Numbered from the stretch's first letter, positions 1-10,604 are shown. The stretch is DNA of 64,000 nt from Anthracocystis setariae (GCA_928724745.1 CAKMXJ010000032.1:434001-498000); one strand, 5' to 3'. Numbers and translations: made by a program. The notes: a model not told the origin generated them from the letters alone.

Positions 1-1221
1 ATGCAAACTGCCAACGTACAGCCTGGCTTCCGGGTTGGGCATGTTAGGGCCAGGGCGTTGAGCACGAGCGGCGGCAGGAGGTGCGACGTTCATATGGATG
101 GGTGCGCCCGCCGTGTGATGCTGCATTGGCAAAGGAACATTGGCCAGTACCCTAGGGTCAAGCTGCATAGCCGGGACAGCTGGGTGTGGAGCGGCAGGAA
201 GACGGCCGTTTGCGTCTCCTGCGCCTGGCTGACTGCCGTTGCGAGCTGCATCGGTGCGCTGAACCACGATCGGCAGGCCAAAGAGGATCTTGCCAGTCAA
301 CTCGATGGCCTTGGGTACAAGCTCGCGAGCAGCGAATTCGACATAACCAACACCTTTGCTTCGATGAGTGACACGGTCCATGACGATGCGAACATCCTGC
401 ACAGCGCCTTCTCCAAGGTGATCTTCGAAGAACTCGCCAAGGTCGCGCTGGCCGACTCGAGCCGACAGTTGACTGCAGAAGACAGAACGCTCCTCGTAGT
501 CATCGATTTCAGGACTGGCTGTGCGGCGTGATCGGACGGAATGGGCGGGACTATCGTATCGTCCCCTCCTACGTCGCGGCGCGCGACGAATCTCGTCTTG
601 ATGACGGCTTCCCCTTCGATGGTGTCCGCGCTCGACGCCGCGGTCGTAGCGTCGGTCCTCGTAGTATGAATCGTATCGGTCACGATCTGCGCGACTGGAG
701 GAGGGCGCAGGACTAGGGCGATAGTGGTCGGAAGAGGCAGCATCGCCATCACGATAGTCATCGCGTCGATCGCTGCGTCGACGGCGGCGTTCGCGAGCAC
801 GGTCTTCGTCGTCCTCTTCGACGCGGTCTCGATCGCGACGGTAGGCATCGTCCTCGCCTCGCCGTCTCTTCCTACGCTCCTCCGCTTCGTCGTCGGCCCT
901 GGTGTTGCTTCTCCTCGAGTGGTGACTCTTGCGACTGCGGGCGCTGTCCCTGCTACGACTGCGGCTACGGCTAGGAGACCTGGCCGGCGAAGATGCTTGC
1001 GAGGAGCGGCTGGATGTGGAAGGGGACCGTTTGCGACCTCGAGAAGCATCCGTCTGACGGGATCGCGAAGCTTGCGCACGCTTTCGCAGTTGCTCTGCTA
1101 GCTCCTTCTCCCTCGATCGAGACCCTTCGATTTCGTCGGGATAGGAATGCCTAGCATTGGCATCTAAATTCGAGTTTCGGCGACCTCGTCGAGCGCGCTC
1201 CTCCTCCAGATCGGCATACAT
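1..1221 (-). CDS. RBM39/Rsd1-type SR splicing factor, C-terminus cut by window edge
   Basis: Minus-strand frame read from the ATG at 1221-1219 with no stop through base 1, giving 407 codons; the gene continues beyond the left edge. Residues 50-240 are rich in Arg, Ser, Asp and Glu, with many RS/SR dipeptides. RRM1 covers about residues 245-322: its RNP2-like segment is SVFCSQL and its RNP1-like segment is SKGVGYVEF. Residue 400 begins RLYVGSLH, the typical start of RRM2 in this family. Order and motifs match the CC1-like family (human RBM39, S. pombe Rsd1), nuclear factors linked to U2AF and early spliceosome assembly. RRM3/UHM would lie outside the window. The linker between the two RRMs is longer than in the human protein and Pro/Ala-rich. 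Divergently transcribed from the WD40 gene to its right. Assignment to family is firm; the exact cellular role is inferred from homology. Confidence 0.85.
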   Translation of the reverse strand, partial: MYADLEEERARRGRRNSNLDANARHSYPDEIEGSRSREKELAEQLRKRAQASRSRQTDASRGRKRSPSTSSRSSQASSPARSPSRSRSRSRDSARSRKSHHSRRSNTRADDEAEERRKRRRGEDDAYRRDRDRVEEDDEDRARERRRRRSDRRDDYRDGDAASSDHYRPSPAPSSSRADRDRYDSYYEDRRYDRGVERGHHRRGSRHQDEIRRAPRRRRGRYDSPAHSVRSRRTASPEIDDYEERSVFCSQLSARVGQRDLGEFFEDHLGEGAVQDVRIVMDRVTHRSKGVGYVEFAARELVPKAIELTGKILFGLPIVVQRTDAARNGSQPGAGDANGRLPAAPHPAVPAMQLDPRVLANVPLPMQHHTAGAPIHMNVAPPAAARAQRPGPNMPNPEARLYVGSLH

Positions 1222-1602
1222 GCTTGCTCCTGCTCTTGCCCTCTTCCTTTGTTGGATACGCTTTCCTGGCGTTTGGCGTGAAGAATGAGAATGATGGGCG
1301 GCGGAAAGAGAAGGACTGATGATGCTGGAATAAGGAATCAGGAGACGGCCAGCGGGCTCAGTCCGATTTGGGGCGTTTCGAACTTAGAAATTCCTACATC
1401 ACGTGATCTATTTTCAAGCAGCAGCAGAACGCGTTTTGGAAAGTGAGTGGCTTTGACCCTGCAGATGGATGCAGCAGCCAAAAAGGACCAACACTTCTCG
1501 CTGCTCACGGCTGACTTGACCCGCCATCTCCATCTAGCTGTTTCATGCGGACATGTCTGACGAGTGCACACAGACTCGTCAGTCGTCATATCTGCCAACG
1601 GA
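1222..1602. promoter_or_regulatory. Divergent intergenic region, splicing factor / WRAP73-like gene
   Basis: About 380 bases separate the two start codons, so both promoters must lie here or overlap. I see no convincing TATA box. The region contains a CACGTGAT stretch near 1400 (an E-box-like CACGTG). Function is inferred only from position. Confidence 0.4.
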
Positions 1603-3207
1603 ATGGACTTTACGGCCGCGTATCGGCATGCGTCTTGGCGCTGTATCGCCTTTTCGCCCGGCTCGACCTTCTTGGCTTCCGTGACGGGCGACGATGCATG
1701 CTCGATCGTAGTCAGGGCCAGCTCGACTCTGCAAATCATCCGTACATGGACCCTCGAAACCTCGATCAGCGTGCTGGAATGGTCTCCGGATGGAGCCTTC
1801 CTGCTAGCAGCTCACCCAGGACAGACGGAGGACGGCGTCGTGTTCGTCCTGTCCCTCGACCCTGCCAAGGAGGCCAACGACGGTTCCGATGCCGGCTCTG
1901 GCTGGGTCGCTCGCATCTCCTCAGGCTCCGATGGCCTCTCAAGTGCTACCTGGGCACCTCCCTGTGGCCCGAAAACAGTGATCCTTTTCAGTCAGAACCA
2001 CCTACGAGCCTCCCTGTACAATCTTGTCGATCAACACATTTCCGCGATCGAGGGACCCAAATTCGACAAGATCGTGTGGTCAGCCGAGCAGCCTAAACAT
2101 TTTGCAAGCATTCTCAAAGGGGCCGAGCACGATTCGCTCTACATCATGTCGTGTCAGAGGATGCAGCATCAAGACCTCAAACAGTTTGCCAATTCGCCAA
2201 AATCGGAGGAAATGTGGAAGGTGGAGCACGCTTTTCATCTTGCCATGAACGATGCACATGATGTACTGTGGGCACCAAATGGAAGCTGCTTAGCGGTGTG
2301 GGAAGGTCCATTGGAATACAAGTTGCAGATCTACTCGCCTCTCGGCTTCTTGCGGGCAACGTTCCTCGTCGAACCGGACTCGGAGAGCGGTGCCCCGGTC
2401 ACACGGGCAGGAGCCATCAGCGAGCCTCGCCAAAACAACAAGCGCCACACAGATTCCGCAGACGTACCTCACATAGTCGCAGGTGGTGGAAGCGGTATTC
2501 GTCAAGTTGATTGGCACCCGTCATCGCTCTTCCTGGCAGTCGGCGGTGGCGATGAAAAGGTTCGGATCCTGGAAAGCATGGAATGGGAAGAGGTGGCATG
2601 CTTGGATCTTTCGAGCTCTTCCATCCGTGCAAGCAAAGACACGACATCGACGCCGATGTACGGCCCATTGATCGTCTGGAGAGAGCCCCTCAGCTGGCTC
2701 GAAGAGACTCGAGCACGCGGCATTGTCGGGCTGGAGCAGGCTAGTTTGCCAATCTCGCTTTCGCCGTCCAGGTCCGACGGAGGCAAGTCGAACTCGAAAG
2801 CAGGCATCGCATGGATGGCATGGAGCTCTGAGGGTAACCTTGTAGCCGCCTTGAACGAGCGGTTGCCGCACGCCGTATGGATCTTTGCCTTTTCGGAGCC
2901 CGGCGAGGGTCGAGTGTCGGGCCGATCTCCCCGTCTGCTAGCTGTACTGCAGCTCAACGGCGCGGCGCGCAAGATATGCTGGCGACCAGGGCACGTGGGC
3001 AAGCTCGGCGTGGTGTGCGACAACAGAGCGGTCTACAGCTGGGAGCTGATCTCCAGTTCGGCCGGCCAATACCGACAGAGGGCCGAAGCGATTCCAATAC
3101 CAAACGATGAGCTCAAAGCGAGTCAGATGCAGTGGTCGCCGGACGGACAGAAGATCCTGTTAGCGTCGGATCAACTCTTCTGCTGTGCTTTCGAAGCCGG
3201 AGAGTGA
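1603..3207 (+). CDS. WD40-repeat protein, WRAP73/WDR8 homologue
   Basis: Single-exon frame of 534 residues. The frame is open from an ATG at 1564, but the ATG at 1603 is preferred because MDFTAAYRHASW aligns with the family N-terminus (Met-Asn-Phe start, then the first WD strand). Recognisable elements are SVLEWSPDGAFLL, VLWAPNGSCLAVWEGPLEYKLQIYS (a family-diagnostic stretch), RQVDWHPSSLFLAVGGGDEKVRIL, the late WMAWSSEGNLVA-ALNERLPHAVW element, and the terminal ILLASDQLFCCAFE. WRAP73/WDR8 proteins act at spindle poles and centrosomes, and in fission yeast with a kinesin-14 partner. A role in spindle-pole microtubule anchoring is therefore likely but inferred. An extra loop near residues 275-300 is rich in polar residues. 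It ends 96 bases from the convergent ELP6 gene. Confidence 0.82.
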   Translation: MDFTAAYRHASWRCIAFSPGSTFLASVTGDDACSIVVRASSTLQIIRTWTLETSISVLEWSPDGAFLLAAHPGQTEDGVVFVLSLDPAKEANDGSDAGSGWVARISSGSDGLSSATWAPPCGPKTVILFSQNHLRASLYNLVDQHISAIEGPKFDKIVWSAEQPKHFASILKGAEHDSLYIMSCQRMQHQDLKQFANSPKSEEMWKVEHAFHLAMNDAHDVLWAPNGSCLAVWEGPLEYKLQIYSPLGFLRATFLVEPDSESGAPVTRAGAISEPRQNNKRHTDSADVPHIVAGGGSGIRQVDWHPSSLFLAVGGGDEKVRILESMEWEEVACLDLSSSSIRASKDTTSTPMYGPLIVWREPLSWLEETRARGIVGLEQASLPISLSPSRSDGGKSNSKAGIAWMAWSSEGNLVAALNERLPHAVWIFAFSEPGEGRVSGRSPRLLAVLQLNGAARKICWRPGHVGKLGVVCDNRAVYSWELISSSAGQYRQRAEAIPIPNDELKASQMQWSPDGQKILLASDQLFCCAFEAGE

Positions 3208-3303
3208 TCCGGGCGGTGTTGATCGGATTCGCCAAAAGTGCACATGTATTCTAGCAGACATGGATCAAACGAATGTATTTTAGTGGCAACCGCTCGTTAA
3301 AGG

Positions 3304-4490
3304 TCACAAGAAACCTCTTCCTGTGCCGCGGGCCCAAACCTGGACCCGTCCCGTATTGGATCCCACGCTTGCGCCACGGAGCGCTGCACTTTGGCCGTCG
3401 GGTGCGATTCGGTACAGAACTGCTTTTGCGCGATTTGGACAAGGCGTCTCGACTGCAAAGGCTTGCAAAGGCGGAATGCTGTTCTGCTCTTGCAGTGGAG
3501 TTGAGAGGGTGGCCGAAGCTGGTATCGCACGCGCCAGCGATGGTCTGACGAGGGGATGGACCGTGATCTCACCATCGCAATCTCTGGCTCTACCGCTGGC
3601 GAGCTCCTTGACTTCGAACCAAACATCCGATTGTTGCAGCAATGAGCTGAATAGGGTCTCGTCAGTAGGGTCGGAAGCGCCATGCTTGCTGCAGGACGTT
3701 GCGTCGGCATGCATCAGGGTGACCAGACTTGCTTGATGCTGTTGTTGCGATGTGGTGGAACGATGAAGAGACAGAGATGTCAATGGGTATAAGGAGCTGT
3801 GAAGAGCTCGGTGCTGCTGATGCTTACCTTTGCTGCGAGAGATGTCAGAGCTTGGATCCAGTCGCTCAAATGTTGCGCCGTAGTTCGATGATCGGTGAGA
3901 CTGGGGTTCGAATCTAGAGCCCAGGCCAAAGCTGTCACATCGTCGATAATGATGATGTTTCTCGACGTCCAGTCTTCTGGATGTTTTGGATCCGGTGGGT
4001 TGGCGGTTGAGAGCGCTTCGGAAATGGTGTTGTAGAGCTGCTTTAGCGCTTGCAAAGGGTTGGATGGCTGGTCTTCGATTCTCATCGATCCCATGGCGGC
4101 TGTCCTTTCGACTTGCATTGACGTTGCAAGCAAGGTCTCGCTTGCATCAATAAACGCAAAGGTGCCATGACGAATCTCGTCCTCCAGATGTACGCCAGAT
4201 TTGCGAGCGACATTCTTGAGGTGAACGATTCCGTCTGAACTGCATCCTAGCCAGATCACTTTGTTGCTCTCCTTGGATTTCCCCTTCTTATCTGTGTAGG
4301 CAGAGCGATGAAGCCTGTTGAGTGCATGGCAAGCTCTCAAGAAGTGGATCAGCACGAAGAGAGCCGGAGAGTCGATGGTGTCGGTCACCAGGATGTGCGA
4401 GGACGTTGGTGGGATCGGCGTCCTCCCGGCACCGGAGGATGAAGCAGCACCACGCCTCGGAAAGGAGAGGAGCGTGTCAAGATTTGGCAT
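3304..4490 (-). CDS. ELP6: Elongator complex subunit 6 (two exons)
   Basis: Exon 1 runs 4490-3828 and exon 2 runs 3738-3304, separated by an 89-base intron with donor GTAAGC (from 3827) and acceptor CAACAG (ending 3739). The junction is in phase 0 and gives 365 residues. Conserved Elp6 features are ILVTDTIDSPALFVLIHFLR (first strand of the RecA-like fold), KVIWLGCSSDGIVHLKNVARKSG, GTFAFIDASE, NIIIIDDVTALAWAL, and in exon 2 QASLVTLMHAD and SDVWFEVKELASGRARDCDG. Elp6 forms the Elp4/5/6 hexamer that supports tRNA wobble-uridine modification. The Walker A motif is absent, as is normal for Elp6. Start chosen at MPNLDTLL; an upstream Met in the same frame (4724) would translate a T-rich 5' leader as poly-Phe and is not credible. 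Longer than the yeast and human proteins (about 270) because of Ser/Pro loops. Confidence 0.88.
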
Positions 4491-5374
4491 AGCTTCTACG
4501 GCTATGCTCTTGACACAAAGGCAGAAGCAAGCCCTTAGCAGAGGTGGTTGCACGAGGTTGGAGGGAGGAGAAACAGTTGGTGGGAGCAGCGTTCCAAAAA
4601 AAAAAAAAAGGAAAAAAAAGAAATGATGCGAGGAAGAATCAAAGTGGAGGAAAGCAGTCCGATCTAGTATTATTATAAGATCAAAGTCTTGATCGGGTGA
4701 TTTGCTTTTCTCTTGGGCCTCCAAGGCGGCAAAAGTGGCACGTGTTGCATATTATTGCACCGCTGTGTGGCTGAGCAGACGTGGACAGGCCAACGTGTCA
4801 ACGTGCGCAACTTAGGGTTGAAAAGCACGCGCTCTTCTTCGCAACAGCACACCGCAGCGGCACAATGTTCGGTATCACCCTTGTTGCTTGTACCCTGTCA
4901 CGTTGACATTGCCGATCCCGCATCCCCATGACTGCTAGCCAACAGACAAACCATCATGCAGGGTCAAGAGTGCCACAAGGGGCAAGTAGTCGCCGTCTGG
5001 GGAGCATCCGTGAAGGTGCTGTGCGTTCGACGCTGTCCAAGTCCAAGTCGCTGTACTGTGTGCCGATGCTGCAGTGATATGCCTGCCGCAAGTGTGTCGT
5101 CTGCCTATCTGTGACCCAAACTGCTTTGCAGAGATGGAATCGTGTTCCACCCCTCACTCATCACAAAAAGAGACCGAGTGACACCCCACATCTACCCTTG
5201 GCCCCCCTGTCGTTGACCTTGCCATCCGACCACGACCACACGGCTACCTTCTACGATATCTCATCTCCCCAACAACAACAACAACAACACACAAGCGTGT
5301 ACAGACTAAGATACAAGATTCAACACAAGTTGCTGCTCCATTAGCGCTCAACGAAAGCGTCTTCGAATCCAGAG
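4491..5374. promoter_or_regulatory. Divergent intergenic region, ELP6 / glycosyltransferase
   Basis: Nearly 900 bases between start codons, with no supportable gene. Holds an interrupted poly(A) tract at 4596-4623 (poly(U) in the ELP6 leader) and an (ACA)n run at 5270-5289 shortly before the glycosyltransferase ATG, within its probable 5' leader. Both promoters are presumed to lie here. Confidence 0.4.
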
Positions 5375-7369
5375 ATGGCCGCCACAACTCAGCCGTCGGC
5401 CATCAACGTCGGCGACGTCGTTGCTGCTACTTATCCCCGTGACGTCAAAAGCCCTAAGCTTCGCGTGGCCATCGTGACCGAAAACTTCCTTCCCAAGGTC
5501 GACGGAGTCACTCGCACACTCGCTCGCCTTCTCGAGCATCTCAACAATGAGGGGCACGAAGCTATTGTCCTCGGCCCCGAGACCGGCATCCGTCAATACG
5601 CCGGCCACCCTGTCGTCGGCACCTTTGGCGTTCCCCTCGTCATCTACCCGGGACTCAAGCTCAACTTTATGCGCCCCCGCTTCATCCGCAGACTTCAACA
5701 GTTCAAACCCGATGTCATCCACTTTGTCGATCCAATCTGGCTTGGAGCGCAGATGCTCCCTGTCGTGAAAAAATGGCTTCCCGACGTGCCGTGCGTTTCG
5801 TCGTATCACACCAACCTTGCCACGTACGCCACGCTGTTCGGTATGCCATGGCTCGAAAACGTCATGTGGAAGCTGACGCGCAACCTCCACGACCGATGCG
5901 AAATCATTTTCTGTCCCTCGGAAAGCACTCGACGCATGCTGCAAAGCAAGGGCTTCCGCAACGTCGAGATCTGGTCCCGAGGGGTTGACATCGAACTCTT
6001 CAATCCTCAAGCTCGCGATGAGAACCTGCGCGAGAGCTGGGGCTGCACTCCCAAACCCGCCAATCTGCGTCTGCCACTTTCTCCCTCCGTGGCGGCCGCC
6101 GATGCCACAGCAAAGTTCGGATCCGAGGCAGCGGCTCTGTCTCATCTTGCAGGCAAACTCGGCGTCGGTCTCGTTCACCCGCCATCCACGAAGCGGGCGT
6201 CTTGCGACGACGATGGCAGCTTCATCTGCACTCCACCCACTGCGGCGACTTCACCCGAGTTTTCCTTCTCGCCCCCTCCCGCTTACGATAGTATCGGCAA
6301 TGTGCCGGAACTCTTGAGCCTGCCTCCACCCGCTCTCGGATCGACTGCAAACACCATTCCGGCTGCTCTTCGTGTCGAGCCGGAACCGAGCAACTCGAAA
6401 ACCGTGGTCCTGTACGTCGGTCGCATTTCCTGGGAGAAGAACCTGCGTCTGCTCATCTCGGCCTTCCAGTTGCTACCCAGCTCGGTGCGTCGATCGGCCA
6501 AACTCGTGTTCGTCGGTGACGGTCCTGCTCGCGCCGACCTGACACGGCTGTGCAACAAGCTCGAGTTGGATGCGAGCTTTATGGGCCATCAGAAGGGGTC
6601 GAGGCTGGCGGCGATGTATGCGTCTGCGTCGATGTTTGCGTTTCCCTCGTTTACCGAAACGTTTGGACAGGTGGTGTTGGAGGCGTTGGCGTCCGGGTTG
6701 CCTGTAGTGGGGCTTCATGCTGAGGGGACGAGTGATTTGGTGAGTCATGGTCGAACGGGGTTGTTGCTGGATGTCAATGCTGTTGCCAAGGGGGTTGTGG
6801 TTGGTGCGGGTGGGGATTGTTGTCCGTCTACTCCTGGTGCTAGGCGGGTTGGTGTGGACGATCGAACCGTTTCCTCGAACGCGATCAATGAATTTGTCAA
6901 GGTTGCCTCCACCGCGGCGCTCAACCTTGCTGCATCACCCACCAAATCCTCCACTACCGAGCTACCACGCGTCGGTCTCGCATCGCCCATCCCCTCTACG
7001 ATGGACTTTAAAACCGCTATGACGCCCAACACACCTTGGTTCCACCAATGTGCGAAATCCTACTCGATGCTCCTCGAACGGCTTATCCTAGACCGTCAAA
7101 CTCGCGCGCTCATGGGTCAACGAGCCGTACTGTACGCATCACGAAAAACTTGGTGCCAAGCAATGAACACCCCCGTCGAAACTTACCATTCCCTCACCAT
7201 CACCAACCCAAACTTAAACCTCACCGACGAACAACTCGAAGCTTGGCGAAACATGCAACAAATCTACCCTCCCCTAACAGGTCCTAAAATCAAACTCGCA
7301 ATCTCCCTCTTCATCTCCCTCTTCACCTACTCCCTCTACCTTCTCCTCCTCTCCCCAGCCGAATCCTAG
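5375..7369 (+). CDS. GT4 family glycosyltransferase with C-terminal membrane segment
   Basis: 664 residues, one exon. The N-terminal GT-B Rossmann half (about 25-230) carries RVAIVTENFLPKVDGVTRTL, DVIHFVDPIWLG and SSYHTNL. The C-terminal half (about 345-470) carries VVLYVGRISWEKNLRLLI, LVFVGDGPARADL, and the nucleotide-sugar-binding signature ETFGQVVLEAL (Glu-X7-Glu) followed by SGLPVVG. The pattern matches the SQD2/MgtA-like branch of family 4 retaining transferases, which use nucleotide sugars on lipid acceptors. Donor and acceptor here cannot be told from sequence. A Ser/Pro/Ala-rich insert of roughly 110 residues (about 230-340) separates the two lobes, and a second low-complexity insert lies near 470-550. 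The last 25 residues form one hydrophobic segment (LAISLFISLFTYSLYLLLL), suggesting a tail anchor in an internal membrane. Convergent with the F-BAR gene. Confidence 0.8.
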   Translation: MAATTQPSAINVGDVVAATYPRDVKSPKLRVAIVTENFLPKVDGVTRTLARLLEHLNNEGHEAIVLGPETGIRQYAGHPVVGTFGVPLVIYPGLKLNFMRPRFIRRLQQFKPDVIHFVDPIWLGAQMLPVVKKWLPDVPCVSSYHTNLATYATLFGMPWLENVMWKLTRNLHDRCEIIFCPSESTRRMLQSKGFRNVEIWSRGVDIELFNPQARDENLRESWGCTPKPANLRLPLSPSVAAADATAKFGSEAAALSHLAGKLGVGLVHPPSTKRASCDDDGSFICTPPTAATSPEFSFSPPPAYDSIGNVPELLSLPPPALGSTANTIPAALRVEPEPSNSKTVVLYVGRISWEKNLRLLISAFQLLPSSVRRSAKLVFVGDGPARADLTRLCNKLELDASFMGHQKGSRLAAMYASASMFAFPSFTETFGQVVLEALASGLPVVGLHAEGTSDLVSHGRTGLLLDVNAVAKGVVVGAGGDCCPSTPGARRVGVDDRTVSSNAINEFVKVASTAALNLAASPTKSSTTELPRVGLASPIPSTMDFKTAMTPNTPWFHQCAKSYSMLLERLILDRQTRALMGQRAVLYASRKTWCQAMNTPVETYHSLTITNPNLNLTDEQLEAWRNMQQIYPPLTGPKIKLAISLFISLFTYSLYLLLLSPAES

Positions 7370-7411
7370 CTGTGTGCAAATATACCCCTTTCTCGTCCCA
7401 CTCTAAGAAAG

Positions 7412-7481
7412 AAAAAAAAAAAAAAAAAAAAGGAATGCATTTCTACTACCAAGAAAGGAAAAAAAAAAAAAAACCCCCCCC
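7412..7481. repeat. Homopolymer block between convergent genes
   Basis: A20 at 7412-7431, a second A run at 7459-7473, then C8 at 7474-7481, touching the stop codon of the F-BAR gene at 7483. It fills most of the 113 bases between two convergent genes and must lie in both 3' untranslated regions or terminators. Confidence 0.7.
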
Positions 7482-7482
7482 A

Positions 7483-10400
7483 CTACTGCAACAGCGCGAC
7501 AAAGTTACTGGGGAACGTATTGGCGCCCAACTTCCTCCTCGCTTCATCCATCAATTCGCCCTGCCACCATCCGTCCGCCTCGGTATGCGTTACCGCAATG
7601 ATATCGCCCTTTGTGAAACTGAACTCGTCCGGGTTGGTCGCTTGGTAATCGTACAGAGCATTGACGTAAAACAAGATCGCATGCCCCGCATCGGTGTACT
7701 GCCCCGTGGGCGAGATCGTCGGGTTGACGCCTGCGGGAGCACCGGCAGCAGCGGCGGCGGCGGCGGCGGCCGGAGCCGGACTTGTAGCGCGTGCCCACTG
7801 CTGCTGCTGCTGCTGCTGCAGATATTCGTGCATGTATGCGGCAGCTGGAGTTTCCTGAGCAGGATAAGGCGATGGTTGCTGCTGCTGAACCGCAGGAACG
7901 GCGCCTGGATGAGCGTAGTAGCCGGCTGGAGGCGCCGGTGGAGCGGCCGAAGGTTGTTGCTGGGCAGAATACGGGGACTGAATAGCAGAAGCAGGCGAGC
8001 CGACGTACTGCGACGCAGCCGGTTGATGCTGTGCTAGATGCGCAGGCACACTCTGGCTTGGAGCTGCGGGCTGATGACCTTGCCCGTACGTCGACGGAGC
8101 ATATCCAGGGTATTGCGGCTGGGTTGCAGCAGCTGGCTGACCCGCGGTCGAGTACACCGATGGATGAGCCGCATGCTGACCTGCGTAAGCGTACGGGCTC
8201 TGCTGCGGAGGAGCCTGGCCAGGCACCATACTGAATTGACTCGAGACAGAAGGATGCGCTTGATGATGAGCCACTTGCTGCTGGTAGACCACCGAGGGTG
8301 GTCGCGCTGGTTGTGCAACTTGAGCTGGCGCTGCGGCAGCAGGCTGCTGCTGTTGCTGAGGCACATTGCCAGCCTTGCGAATGTAGTCGACCGCCATTTG
8401 GTCGTGCGTCACAGAGCCAGTGGCATCCAACGAGATCCCCAGAGGATCGGTGCCGCGAGGAGGGATGTTGGATTGTCTTCGCGTAAGTGTGCCCGACTTG
8501 GGCTGGTCCGACGATGGTGCTGGGACGTGCGGCGAGGCCGCGGCGGCCTGTTGCTGTTGAAGCGTTGGCTGGGTCCATGGCTGTGGGCTCGGGCTTCGAC
8601 CGCGAGCACCCACACCTGCAAACCCTTGCTCTTGCTTTGCGGGGCTCCTTGGTGTTTCTGGTGCAGAAGCTGGCACACCTGCACGGGAAGCCACCGAGTT
8701 CTGTCGAGAGAGCGATCTACGTTCGCCAGGGAACGATTGGCCATACTGCCCTACGACATCCTCTACGGGCAAGGGTGAAGGTGCTCTCGCGGGCGCCTGC
8801 ATGAAGGCAGCCGAGGGCGCGGGCGACCTGGCTCGGGGCGGCATGTTGCTCGCCATGGACGGCGATGGCGAGTGAGCTCGATGCTGCGGAGGCATGTTGT
8901 GTACAATCTGTCCCGGCTGAGCAAAGGGAACGGAAGAGGGTGGTTCGGCGGAGAGGCTTTCGCGGCGTCCGATGTTGGGCGATTTGGCACCTGGACGCAT
9001 CCTTAAGCTGGCAAGAGCCTTGGCGATGGGGTCTTCATCGTCGGCGTTGCTGGCGGCGGGCGGAACCTGGCTGCTTGGGGCGGTGCTTGCGAGCGGCGCG
9101 ATAGGCGCTGAACGGGTTGTTGACTGTAATGTAGTCGAATTTCGGAGATGGAAGGGGTGCGAGCAAGATCGTGGTTAGCTGAGGTCCTGCATTGTGGGAG
9201 AGTCGTTACGTGAAGATCGAGGCAACTGCGTATGGGACGTGAACTCACCTGGGCGAGAGGAGGGGCAGGCGCAGGAATACCAGGCTGGGCCGATGGCAGA
9301 CTTTGTTGGGCTTCCTCCTGCTTATACTGGTGTGAAGCCAAATCGGACATGTGTTGTGTGGGCTGAGGAGGTACGGGCTTGTCCTGATAGTACGGATTGC
9401 GTGGCGCAGGCACGGGAGCGGATGGCGACGGCTGCAGAGGCACAGCCTGCGTCAACTCTTGGGACTGCGAGTGGGGTAGGTCAGGGACGTGCTGCTGTTG
9501 CTGTTGCTGAGGCGAGGGCTGCTGCTGCGGAATAGGGAGTGGCGGTGGACGGGTGGTGTTGCGCTGAAACTTGGCAGTGTGATAGGTGGGACGAGAAGGA
9601 GGAGCCTGGCCTTTGGCATAGTTGATGTACTCGGGTGGAGCAGGGATGAGGGAGCCGGTGCCGCAATACTGGATGAAGAATTGGACGTCGCGAGGAGTGT
9701 CGACGTTTTCGAGACTGACACGGATGTGCTCGCACGACTCGTCATCAGCGACGCAGACGGCGGAGACGGCGTTGGCAAAGTTCCAGAGGTTGGTCTTGGT
9801 AAAGTCGATGCGCTCTTCTTCGTGGTCCTGGCACTGATCCAAGTAGGCTTTCCACTCTGCGTTCCATTTGACGGTGGTGTCGCGGAGGGCACGAACAAAG
9901 TTTTGGTAGTCGCGGTCGTTCTGGCTGACGGTGGCCTGCGCCTTGTCCAATTTGTGGGCGACCTTGTCGAGGTCTTTGCCCTGGACCAAGCTGCTTTGGG
10001 CGGTGTAGCCGTTGATCTTGATGCAGTCCTGCTCGTACTTTTCGCGGGACTTGTTGAGGTAGCTCTCTTGGGTCTGCTTTTGTTTGTGGAGCTTTTCGAT
10101 GTTGGCTTGAGCGGCTTTGCGTGCGTTCCAGCTCTTGTTGGCAAAGTCGACGACATCGGCTTCGAGGTCCTTTTTGATCATGGTAGCGAGGTCGGTGTGG
10201 GTTCGCGAGGTGGCTTCGAGCTCGGCTTTGACGACATCAAAGGCGGCTTTGAGGGCACCTGTTTCGCTGTATCCGAGGACTTGCTTGGAGAGTTTGGCGA
10301 GCCGCTTGGCATATTCGGCTTCGATGTCTGCGCGCTCCTTGTAGAGGGATTTGAGCTCGTCGAGGGTGCGCTGGGATGCTTTCATACGAGATGAAATGAC

Positions 10401-10604
10401 GTCGAAGCCGGCATCGTTGTGACCCCAGAATGCGTTGCAGAAGGAGGTGGTCTCGGTGAGCTCGCGACGAATGTGCTCGTCTTCAGCGGCGATGCGACGG
10501 CCTGCTTCTCCGCCATCGGGGCCCATTGCGCCGCCTGCACGTTGAGATCGTGAGCTATGAGCCGAACCAGCGGATAAGGAGCGTTGGCGACGATCTGAGG
10601 GCAT
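7483..10604 (-). CDS. CDC15: F-BAR and SH3 protein of the Cdc15/Imp2/Hof1 class (two exons)
   Basis: Exon 1 is 10604-9249 (452 codons) and exon 2 is 9123-7483 (546 codons plus stop), 998 residues in all. The 125-base intron has donor GTGAGT, branch-like CTAAC and acceptor TTACAG. An earlier TGCAG acceptor would run into TAA and is excluded. The junction is phase 0 and restores a frame reading DDEDPIAKALASL, a motif common in this class. The F-BAR domain covers about residues 50-290 (SFCNAFWGHNDAGFDVISSRMK, ADIEAEYAKRLAKLSKQ, EKYEQDCIKING). A long Pro/Gln/Ser-rich disordered middle follows, with several SPS-like phosphosite candidates. The C-terminal SH3 domain begins NALYDYQATNPDEFSFTKGD and includes DGWWQGEL. 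These proteins bend or bind the plasma membrane at the division site and scaffold the actomyosin ring and septum. The symbol marks the class; orthology between Cdc15 and Imp2 was not resolved. Confidence 0.88.

Noticed and set aside
297..1079. 260-codon minus-strand frame overlapping the splicing factor
   Set aside because: It is a shifted frame of the Arg/Ser-rich region; the frame carrying RRM1 motifs is the true one.
1564..1602. Upstream in-frame ATG of the WRAP73-like gene
   Set aside because: The 13 extra residues are not conserved-looking, whereas the ATG at 1603 begins exactly at the family N-terminus.
3900..3920. GGTTCGAATC, resembling a tRNA B box
   Set aside because: It lies inside the ELP6 coding exon and no matching A box or cloverleaf stems are present. 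A similar TTCGAATC at about 37065 lies inside RRP36.
9489..10394. 301-codon plus-strand frame rich in Val/Leu/Gly opposite the F-BAR domain
   Set aside because: Shadow of a helical, Lys/Glu/Ala-rich coding sequence; no family resemblance.
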